Part shown: positions 33,451-41,182 of the stretch, piece after piece
How positions within the stretch are numbered: position 1 is the first letter of the stretch
Layout: every line of letters begins with the position of its first letter
NCBI GenBank assembly: GCA_963723765.1
Contig: CAVRSD010000003.1
Coordinates: 496,001-560,000, forward strand
Direction of reading: 5' to 3'
DNA from: DATBAX01 sp963723765
Lineage (GTDB): Bacteria > Acidobacteriota > Terriglobia > Terriglobales > Acidobacteriaceae
DNA length: 64,000 nt
Translations under genes and position numbers: made by a program
The notes under the pieces: generated by a model
What the model was told of the DNA's origin: nothing
The model's database searches: none
The model's input: only the letters and a program-made list of their open reading frames with translations

Positions 33451-35595
33451 TTACTGCGCCGACTTGGCCTCGGCGGCAGGTTTCTCAAACAACTTCGGAT
33501 CCACCGTTGGGTTAATTTGGATCGTGTCGTATTTCACAACGCTGGAATCTTTCCCATCCTGTTTGTTCTGGTGGAGATAAGGAAGCGTCAGACCGTCAAC
33601 AGTCTTCCAATCGCTAAGGTCAGTTTCACCTTGAAAGGGACCCGATTGTCCCAACCCCTTATAGCTCTCGCGCAGAATGCGGCCGCTTTTGGGGTCCACG
33701 TACCAACGAATCGAGGGCGCGCCGCCGCTAATGTCCACCATTGCCGCTTCGACGTCGCCAATCTTTTCAGCTCCCGAAGCATGAAACGAAAACGCCGGAT
33801 CGTTTAAATGCTGGGCCAGGTAAACTGGATCGTGGTGAAGTTGGGTCATGGTATCTGCTTTTTGCGCGGCAGGCAGATCCCGCGATCCTCGACCCTCCGC
33901 CGACATGAATCCCAACTCCGGAGTCACCACAATCGCCAGAGGCCCTTGCGGAGTCTGCACATCGACGTGCATGCGGTCAGGGAACACAATAGTTAACACT
34001 ATCGGCGTAGGCGAACCATCCGGTTCGCTTTCTGTAAAGCTTACTTTCAGCGACTTCACGGCTTGCAGTTTGTCCAATCCACCCATGGCCTGGACCACTT
34101 TCGCGGCCAGAGCCTTGCCTTCCGGATTCGAGCCGACAGGTTTCGCTGCCGGTTCTTCCGATTTTTCGGCCGGAGGCGGTGGGATGCTGATATCGACATT
34201 GGTCACCGCGCCCAAAGATGAAAGCGGCTTATCGAATTCGGAAGTATTGCCCACCACTAGAACCGCCAATTGGTCTTTGTGCAGATACTTTGACGCCGCA
34301 TGGGCCACGTCGGCGCTGCCCACTTTTTCGATTCCGGCACGGTAGCGTTCCATGAAATCGGGAGGGTATCCATAGAATTCATATGCCATGCGCTCTCGCA
34401 GGACTTTGTCCGGAGAATCGAAGTTAAAGACGAACGAATTCAAAATCGAGTCCTTGGCGCGCTGGATCTCCTCCTGCGAAATGGGATCTTTAGTCAGGTC
34501 GTCAATCTGCGCGAAAAGCGATTGAATGGACTCGATCGTGGTTCCGCTCTTGGTGGCCATCGCCAATTGCACCATGCCGGGATGGTCGAATCTTGTGCCC
34601 ACCCCACCGCCTACCGAATACGCAAGACCTTGCGCGGTGCGGATATTGCGAAACAGACGCGAAGAAAAGCCGCCGCCGAATGCTTCGTTAAATACTTCGA
34701 TCGCATAGTAGTCGGGATTGTCTCGCGTGGTACCAAGTCCCATCATACGAATGTTGCTCTGGTTCACGTCGTCTTTTGGGATGAGGTAGTAGCCAGGTTT
34801 GGCAGACTCGAATTTGATATCAGGTTTCTGCCACGCCGGACCTTTAGGCCATGCGCCGAATGCCTGGCGCAGCGTGGCTTCCATGGCCGCGGAATTGAAA
34901 TCTCCGACGATCCCCAAAATAATATCGTTGGGATGAACATGGTTGCGATGCCAATCCAGCAGGTCCTGCCGAGTGACGGCCCCGATAGTCGCGTACTCAG
35001 CCTCGCGAGTGTAAGGATTGTTCGCTCCGTAGGCTAGCTTGGCAGCTTCCCGGCTGGCAATTTCGCTGACTTCGTCGTTGCGCCGGGAAATACCGTCGTA
35101 AGCTTCTTTCTGGGCGAGATCGACTTTGTCATCACGGAACTCAGGGTGGCTGAGCAGCTCGGTAAAGACTTTGAACACATCGTCGAAATCATCCTTCAAA
35201 CACGAGAGCGAGATAGTCGTGGAATCGGCAGTGCCGCCTGTTTCCACTTTAGCGGCTCGGATTTCGAGAAAATCATCGAGCTGATCGCCGGTCTGACTCT
35301 TCGTGCCGCCGGTTCGCCAGACCTCGCCATAAATGTCCAGCAGACCCGTTTTGCTGGCGGGCTCCTCGCGCGATCCGCCGCGAATGCGGGCCACGCCATC
35401 AATCAAAGGCAATTCATGATCCTCTTGCAGGAAGATCACCATTCCGTTCGGCAATTCAATGCGCTTGGGTTCCTGCGGATGGAACGCTTGCAATGGCGGA
35501 ATGGGGATCTGGTGGTAGCTGGTTTGAGCAACTATCTGGGGCGCACACACTGCGAGCAACAGCATGAGGAGAGAAATCAGTGGTTTCTGCTTCAT
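33451..35595 (-). CDS. M16-family peptidase paralog lacking the zinc motif, with C-terminal extension
   Basis: 714 residues with signal peptide (LISLLMLLLAVCAPQIVA). Two M16 domains in the first ~480 residues, but where the HxxEH motif should stand it reads GLLDIYGEVWRTGG, so zinc binding is lost. Still has DDVNQSNIRMMGLG and FGGGFSSRLFRNIRTAQGLAY, typical of M16 subunits. A Pro/Lys/Glu linker leads to a LolA/LolB-like beta domain at the C-terminus (SLKVSFTESEPDGSPTPI...). Its start overlaps the stop of the active partner by 4 bases. Expected to pair with it in the periplasm. Confidence 0.85.
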   Translation of the reverse strand: MKQKPLISLLMLLLAVCAPQIVAQTSYHQIPIPPLQAFHPQEPKRIELPNGMVIFLQEDHELPLIDGVARIRGGSREEPASKTGLLDIYGEVWRTGGTKSQTGDQLDDFLEIRAAKVETGGTADSTTISLSCLKDDFDDVFKVFTELLSHPEFRDDKVDLAQKEAYDGISRRNDEVSEIASREAAKLAYGANNPYTREAEYATIGAVTRQDLLDWHRNHVHPNDIILGIVGDFNSAAMEATLRQAFGAWPKGPAWQKPDIKFESAKPGYYLIPKDDVNQSNIRMMGLGTTRDNPDYYAIEVFNEAFGGGFSSRLFRNIRTAQGLAYSVGGGVGTRFDHPGMVQLAMATKSGTTIESIQSLFAQIDDLTKDPISQEEIQRAKDSILNSFVFNFDSPDKVLRERMAYEFYGYPPDFMERYRAGIEKVGSADVAHAASKYLHKDQLAVLVVGNTSEFDKPLSSLGAVTNVDISIPPPPAEKSEEPAAKPVGSNPEGKALAAKVVQAMGGLDKLQAVKSLKVSFTESEPDGSPTPIVLTIVFPDRMHVDVQTPQGPLAIVVTPELGFMSAEGRGSRDLPAAQKADTMTQLHHDPVYLAQHLNDPAFSFHASGAEKIGDVEAAMVDISGGAPSIRWYVDPKSGRILRESYKGLGQSGPFQGETDLSDWKTVDGLTLPYLHQNKQDGKDSSVVKYDTIQINPTVDPKLFEKPAAEAKSAQ

Positions 35596-37115
35596 TGTGC
35601 ACCTCCCTGGGCAGCCGGCGCCGATGCAGGCGTGTTCTCAATAATGCCTACCGTCCGGTTCGTGGGAACGAACGTCTGCTTGGCTACGCGCCGGATGTCT
35701 GCCTTGGTAACTTTGTCGATGCGGTCCACGCTTCGAAAAAGTTCGCGCCAGTCGTCATAGCGCGTCTGGTAGATCGCCAACTGCGAGGCCAGACCTTCAT
35801 TGCTATCGAGACCACGCAGTAAGTTGACCTTGGCACGGGTTTTGATCATCTTGAGCTCTTCGTCGCTAACGTCTTCATTCTTTAAACGCTCGATCTCCAC
35901 GTGGATAGCCTCGGCCACTTCATCCGGTTTGTGGCCGGGCATGGGGAAGGCATAAAAAGCAAAGAGATGGGGATATTTATTGCCGGGAAGTCCGGTAAAT
36001 CCAGCCGAATCGGAGGCGATTTTCTTGTCTCTTACCAGTGCCCGGTAGAGGCGAGAAGTGCGGCCGCTCGACATCAGATCGGTGATGGCGTCGTAAACTG
36101 CATCGTCCTGGTCACGATAGTCGGGCCGGTGATAGCCCTCGAGATACAAAGGCTGCGTAGTTTCGTGCAGTATCACGCGGCGTTCAGAGTTCTGTGGTGG
36201 TTCGAGAGTGGTCCTCTCGTCGGGCTTTTCGTGCGAAGGGATGCGTCCGAAATATTTTTCGATGATGGGCATAGCCTCGCTGGGTTTAATGTCTCCCGCT
36301 ATGGACACGACCATGTTTGAGGGAACGTAGTATCTATCGAAAAAAGTCTTGGCGTCGGTCGCGGAGAAGGTATTGAGATCGGCTGTCCAGCCAATCGTCG
36401 GCTGATGGTATTGATTGGCCTGAAATGCCGCCGAAGTAAACTGCTCCAACAAACGCCCAATCGGATTGCTGTCGGTACGCATGCGCCGCTCTTCAATGAC
36501 GACATTGCGTTCCTTATAAAACTCGCGCATCACCGGATGCAAGAAGCGTTCCGATTCCATGTAGGCCCACAGCTCCAGGCGGTTCTCCGGCAGCGAATAG
36601 TGGTAGGCGGTTTCATCGTAATCCGTGAACGCATTCAATCCTTCGGCGCCATTACTCTCCAGAATCCGCGGAAATTCATTTGGCACAACGTACTGGTTTG
36701 CCGCCTTGACTGCATCCTGCCAGGCCTTCTCGAGTTCCTTGGTTTTGGCATCATCGTGGCCCACCCGGCGGTCGCGCTCGTAGATAAAGGCTGCGTACGC
36801 GACCTCGATTTTTTCCAGCGCAACTTTTTCGGCAGGGTAATCCTTGGTACCGATGGTGTCCGTGCCCTTGAACGCCATGTGCTCGAACATGTGCGCGAGG
36901 CCGGTCTGGCCGCGAGGGTCCTGGGCGGAACCGGCATCCACATGGGTGAAAAAGGAAAAGACCGGCGCTTCCGGGCGTTCGCAGATGATGACGGTCAAGC
37001 CGTTGGCCAATTTCTTGACCGTAACCTGCTTTTCGAACGAAGTCAGGTCTTGAGCGCCAGCCAATGCCGTGAGCAATAAGACAAGAACCAGGGATTGCAG
37101 GATACGACGTTTCAT
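35592..37115 (-). CDS. Zinc peptidase, M16 family (active subunit)
   Basis: 507 residues from the ATG at 37115 (GGAGG 5 bases upstream), with signal peptide (LQSLVLVLLLTALAGA). The inverted zinc motif HxxEH is intact in LAHMFEHMAFKG (about residue 72), with the distal Glu expected in the E-rich helix RNVVIEERRMR or nearby. C-terminal M16 domain: SIAGDIKPSEAMPIIEKYFG and SSGRTSRLYRALVRDKKIA. Periplasmic protease acting with the inactive paralog just downstream. Confidence 0.92.
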   Translation of the reverse strand: MKRRILQSLVLVLLLTALAGAQDLTSFEKQVTVKKLANGLTVIICERPEAPVFSFFTHVDAGSAQDPRGQTGLAHMFEHMAFKGTDTIGTKDYPAEKVALEKIEVAYAAFIYERDRRVGHDDAKTKELEKAWQDAVKAANQYVVPNEFPRILESNGAEGLNAFTDYDETAYHYSLPENRLELWAYMESERFLHPVMREFYKERNVVIEERRMRTDSNPIGRLLEQFTSAAFQANQYHQPTIGWTADLNTFSATDAKTFFDRYYVPSNMVVSIAGDIKPSEAMPIIEKYFGRIPSHEKPDERTTLEPPQNSERRVILHETTQPLYLEGYHRPDYRDQDDAVYDAITDLMSSGRTSRLYRALVRDKKIASDSAGFTGLPGNKYPHLFAFYAFPMPGHKPDEVAEAIHVEIERLKNEDVSDEELKMIKTRAKVNLLRGLDSNEGLASQLAIYQTRYDDWRELFRSVDRIDKVTKADIRRVAKQTFVPTNRTVGIIENTPASAPAAQGGAQ

Positions 37116-37264
37116 TGAGCCTCCAACAGGTTGGACGGACAAGAAGGGCAAAAGTTTGAAATTACGTGGCCGAAGGGGACATTGTCAAACTGCCTCATCG
37201 AGATTCACAGGTAATATTGCAATATCATGTTCGAGATGGGTAGTGGCAAGTCAGACGAGGCAAT

Positions 37265-38326
37265 GTGAGCAATTCACAGAGTATCGAAATCGAGGGCAGG
37301 CAACTGTCGCTCACTAATCTGGACAAAGTCCTATATCCAGCGACCGGTTTCACTAAAGGCCAGGTCATTGATTACTACGCCAGGATTGCTCCCGTCCTCG
37401 TGCCCCATCTCGCCGGACACCCACTCACGTTGAAACGCTATCCCGGCGGCGTGGACCAGGAGTTCTTCTTCGAAAAGAATGCCACCAAGCATCGCCCCGA
37501 CTGGATCAAGACAACGCCCATTTGGAGTGAAGGGAACCAGCGCACCGTCAATTACATTCTGGCCAACGATCTGGCCACAGTAGTTTGGATGGCGAATCTT
37601 GCCGCCATCGAACTGCATCCTTCACTCTCGCTCGCGAAAGACATGGAATGCCCTCGCGCCATGGTCTTTGATCTCGATCCTGGGCCGCCGGCGAACATTA
37701 TTCAATGCTGTCAGGTCGGAATCTGGCTAAGGCAGGTGTTCGATCACTTCGGCCTGCAAAGTTTCCCCAAGACTTCGGGTTCCAAGGGGATGCAGATCTA
37801 TGTACCGCTGAACACTGCCACGAATTATGAGGCGACCAAATATTTTGCTCACGCCCTCGCCCGGTTGCTGGAAGATCAGCATCGCGATCTCGTCGTCTCC
37901 GACATGAAGAAGCAGTTGCGCGTGGGCAAAGTGCTGGTGGACTGGAGCCAGAATGACGAACACAAGACCACCATCAGCGTGTATTCGTTAAGAGCGAGAG
38001 AACACCCAACGGTTTCTACTCCGCTCAAATGGGAAGAAGTCGAACAGGCCCTGAAAAAGAAAGACGCGAGCTTGTTGGTTTTCGAGGCCGGGCAGGTGCT
38101 CAAACGCGTCGAGAAGATGGGCGATTTGTACGCACCCTTACTCACTCTCAAGCAGAAGCTGCCAAAATTTGAGGGAGTTGAGTCCGGTAAAGATGCGACA
38201 GCAAGGGGCGAGTCTGGATTGGAAATGGCTGCCCAAGCTGAGAAACCTCGCACGAAACATGCCGGAAAAAGCACAAAGGCAACAGAGAAGCAATCCAAGC
38301 CGAAGAAAAAAGCTCGGAAGTTATAA
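37265..38326 (+). CDS. ligD: LigD-type polymerase (stand-alone primase-polymerase)
   Basis: 353 residues from a GTG. Matches the LigD polymerase domain: LTNLDKVLYPATGFTKGQVIDYYARIAP, then LTLKRYPGGVDQEFFFEKNA, catalytic FDLDPG (Asp 136 and 138), SGSKGMQIYVPL and the third Asp in VLVDWSQND. The last ~45 residues are a Lys-rich tail. In most bacteria this domain is fused to a ligase and a nuclease and works with Ku in end joining; here it stands alone and no ku or ligase gene is in the window. Confidence 0.9.
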   Translation: MSNSQSIEIEGRQLSLTNLDKVLYPATGFTKGQVIDYYARIAPVLVPHLAGHPLTLKRYPGGVDQEFFFEKNATKHRPDWIKTTPIWSEGNQRTVNYILANDLATVVWMANLAAIELHPSLSLAKDMECPRAMVFDLDPGPPANIIQCCQVGIWLRQVFDHFGLQSFPKTSGSKGMQIYVPLNTATNYEATKYFAHALARLLEDQHRDLVVSDMKKQLRVGKVLVDWSQNDEHKTTISVYSLRAREHPTVSTPLKWEEVEQALKKKDASLLVFEAGQVLKRVEKMGDLYAPLLTLKQKLPKFEGVESGKDATARGESGLEMAAQAEKPRTKHAGKSTKATEKQSKPKKKARKL

Positions 38327-38352
38327 TTCTGCTCATTTACTGGGAGTGATTG

Positions 38353-39069
38353 ATGGCGAAATTGTACGTGGGTACATCCGGATGGGCCTATCCAACCTGG
38401 AAGCCTGATTTTTATCCGGCCAAACTTCCCCAGAAAAAGTTCTTGCAGCATTACACTACACAACTCAATACCGTGGAAGTCAATTTCACCTTTCGCCAGT
38501 TGCTCAAGGAAACCACGGCCCAAAAGTGGATTGCTGAATCCCCCGCGGGATTCCTTTTCGGTGTAAAGGCACACCAGGTCATCACGCACATCAAACGACT
38601 GAAGAACACCGCGGATTTCATGCCGCGGTTCCTGAGCACGATTGAGCCGTTAGCGCGGGCGGAAAAACTGGGGCCGGTGCTGTTTCAGTTGCCACCCAAC
38701 ATGAAGATTGATCAAAAAGTGCTGGAAGAGTTTCTGACCGCGCTGCCTCGTGCCGTCTCCTCGGCATTTGAATTCCGGCATGATTCGTGGTTTACGGAGG
38801 AAGTGTTTGCACTTCTGAATGCGCATAATCGCGCACTATGTGTGGCCGAGAATGAAGAGCGAACCACTCCCGACGTTGTGACTTCCGATTTTGTCTACTA
38901 TCGCTTCCGCAAACCCACCTACACCCCGGAAGAACGCCTTGCGATGATTGTGCGCATCCAGGAACATTTGGCTGCAGACAGAAATGTTTTTGCCTATTTC
39001 AAGCACGAAGAGACGCCGCAGGGTGCGCTGTATGCCGTAGAACTACTGAAAGAAGCAGGACAACAGTAG
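38353..39069 (+). CDS. DUF72 family protein (YecE-like)
   Basis: 238 residues from the ATG at 38353, with GGGAG 6 bases upstream. Opening KLYVGTSGWAYPTWKPDFYP and TVEVNFTFRQL, then GVKAHQVITHIKRL and LGPVLFQLPPN, all typical of DUF72 TIM-barrel proteins whose biochemical function is unknown. Lies 26 bases after the ligD gene, so the two are probably co-transcribed. Confidence 0.92.
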   Translation: MAKLYVGTSGWAYPTWKPDFYPAKLPQKKFLQHYTTQLNTVEVNFTFRQLLKETTAQKWIAESPAGFLFGVKAHQVITHIKRLKNTADFMPRFLSTIEPLARAEKLGPVLFQLPPNMKIDQKVLEEFLTALPRAVSSAFEFRHDSWFTEEVFALLNAHNRALCVAENEERTTPDVVTSDFVYYRFRKPTYTPEERLAMIVRIQEHLAADRNVFAYFKHEETPQGALYAVELLKEAGQQ

Positions 39070-39141
39070 CCCATTGTTTTGGTTTTTGAGCACCCACTTC
39101 ATCACTTTTCCCAGCGTCCGATAACGCGCATACTCTACGCT

Positions 39142-40086
39142 GTGCCTACCGAAGCCAACTCGCGTCTGGTCTCAGGATTCCTCGACTATCTGAAAGTTGA
39201 AAAGGGACTGGCGCCACTCACGATTTCTGCCTACACCACCGACCTGGGCCAATTCGCCGCATTTATGGAAAAGCACAAGCGGACACTCCTGAACGCACGC
39301 CGCAACGACGTTCGCGACTTCATCCAGCAACTATTCGCGAATTCCGTCGACGGGCGTTCTGTGGGCCGGAAACTCTCGGCACTGCGCCATTTTTATCGCT
39401 ACCTGCTGTCGGACAAACTCATCGAGCATGATCCCACTCTGAATATCGATTCGCCCAAGCAATGGAAAGTGCTACCTAAAGCCCTGGCACGTGACGAAAT
39501 GGAGATCATGCTTCGCAGCCCGCGGGCAACGTCTGAGAGCAAAGAGTCCGAAGCGATTGCGGTGAGAAATCGGGCCATGCTGGAAGTCTTTTATGCCGGG
39601 GCGCTGCGAGTTTCTGAAATCATCAGCGTCAAGCTTGAAGATTTGAAGCTCGATCTCGGTTACATGCTGGTGCGCGGAAAAGGCGACAAAGAGCGGATCG
39701 TTCCTCTGGGAAGATCAGCGCAAGACGCATTGGCGGAATACATGAAGCATTCGCGACCGGAGCTTATGTCCGGTCGAAAAGCAGATCCCAAAATAGTGAA
39801 TATTTCACCGCTTTTATTCGTAGGTCGTGGAGCCCAGAAGCTCACCCGCCAGCGAGTTTGGCAGATGGTGCGCGCGGCGTCATCCTCGATGGGACGCAAT
39901 GCCAGCCCGCACATGCTGCGTCACAGTTGCGCCACCCACATGGTGGAAAACGGCGCCGATTTGCGTACCGTGCAAACCATCCTCGGTCATGCTGACATTT
40001 CGACTACGCAGGCCTACACGCACCTCGCCTTGGATCGACTTAAGAATGTGTATCAAAAACATCATCCGCGAGCGAAGGCGAGGTGA
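39142..40086 (+). CDS. Tyrosine site-specific recombinase, Xer family (first copy)
   Basis: 314 residues from the GTG at 39142; the frame is open to 39079 and the start is uncertain. SAM-like N-terminal domain (LVSGFLDYLKVEKGLAPLTISAYTTDL), then the catalytic core: Arg in GALRVSEI, HMLRHSCATHM (His-x-x-Arg), LGHADISTTQAYTH (His and Tyr). Xer recombinases resolve chromosome dimers at dif. A second, separately encoded Xer follows after a short repeat. Confidence 0.9.
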   Translation: MPTEANSRLVSGFLDYLKVEKGLAPLTISAYTTDLGQFAAFMEKHKRTLLNARRNDVRDFIQQLFANSVDGRSVGRKLSALRHFYRYLLSDKLIEHDPTLNIDSPKQWKVLPKALARDEMEIMLRSPRATSESKESEAIAVRNRAMLEVFYAGALRVSEIISVKLEDLKLDLGYMLVRGKGDKERIVPLGRSAQDALAEYMKHSRPELMSGRKADPKIVNISPLLFVGRGAQKLTRQRVWQMVRAASSSMGRNASPHMLRHSCATHMVENGADLRTVQTILGHADISTTQAYTHLALDRLKNVYQKHHPRAKAR

Positions 40087-40139
40087 GATCTACTTTACCG
40101 CCGAGCAGGGGCACAGAGAAAGCCCGTTTTTTTGATTTT

Positions 40140-40162
40140 CTCCGTGACTCCGTGTCTCCGTG
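40140..40162. repeat. Short tandem repeat between the two Xer genes
   Basis: Three CTCCGTG units at an 8-base period, next to an A/T-rich stretch with a run of seven T. Lies in the roughly 90-base gap between the Xer genes. Looks like a dispersed intergenic repeat rather than a dif site. Confidence 0.55.
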
Positions 40163-40177
40163 GTGAGTGATTTGCTT

Positions 40178-41093
40178 ATGACTGATAAAAAGCAATCTAA
40201 AACCGTGATCGAAAAGGCCGTGGCTCAGTTCCTGCGGAATCTGCTCAGCGCGCAATGCTTCGGCCCACACCATCAAGGCCTACACCGGAGACCTGACAAA
40301 CTTCTCCGCATACGCTGGCTCACGCAGTTGGCAGAGCATCGATCACCTGGCCATTCGCGGATTTCTCTCCCATCTTTACGAAAAGGGACTAGGCAAAGCT
40401 TCAGTAGCACGTTCCCTCGCGGCGGTTCGTTCGCTTTACCATTGGTTGGCCCAGGAGGGAGTGGTGGAGCAGAATCCCGCCGCGCTGGTTTCCACTCCCA
40501 AGTTGCCAAAGAAACTTCCGCGGGTGCCAACCATCGAAGAAATGAATACTGTGCTCGACGGCCAAATGCCGGAAGTCGCCTCATTTCCCGAACGCGATCG
40601 CCTGCTGCTTGAGTTGCTTTACGGCTGCGGCATCCGCAACTCGGAGTTGGTCGGAATCAATCTCGATGACATTCGCCTGAGCGCCGAAGCCATCCTCATT
40701 CGCGGGAAAGGAAAAAAAGAACGCTATGTGCCATTTGGTGATTCAGTAAAGACCGGCCTTGCCATTTATTTGCCCGTCCGCCAACAGGCACTCGCCGGCT
40801 GCAAAAAAAATATCCCAGCCTTGCTGATCAATCAGCGCGGAGGCCGTCTTACCACGCGGAGCGTAGGACGCATCATCAAAAAGATTGCTGTGGCCAGAGG
40901 CCTCTCGCCCGACGTGCATCCCCACACCCTGCGCCACGCTTTCGGCACCCACATGCTGGAAGAAGGTGCCGATCTGCGTGCCATCCAGGAGATGCTGGGT
41001 CACGAGCGGCTTTCCACCACGCAGCGTTATACGCAGCTTTCCATGAAGCATGTTTTGCAGGTTTACGATCAGACACATCCACGAGCGAAGTAG
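40178..41093 (+). pseudogene. Tyrosine recombinase, Xer family (second copy), one frameshift
   Basis: Begins MTDKKQSKTVIEKAVAQFL at the ATG 40178. After about 22 residues the frame shifts at about 40243; SARNASAHTIKAYTGDLTNF then continues as a normal N-terminal domain and catalytic core to 41093: GCGIRNSELV (Arg), HPHTLRHAFGTHM (His-x-x-Arg), LGHERLSTTQRYTQ (His, Tyr). Removing one base restores about 304 residues. Similar to but clearly distinct from the first copy; together they look like a XerC/XerD pair, though which is which is not decided. Confidence 0.88.
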
Positions 41094-41182
41094 ATAAAGT
41101 CAGAAGCAGATTAGAACGCAGAAGTAAGGAACTCGATTCCACTTCTGATTTCTGACTTCTGAATTCCGACTTCTCCATACGA

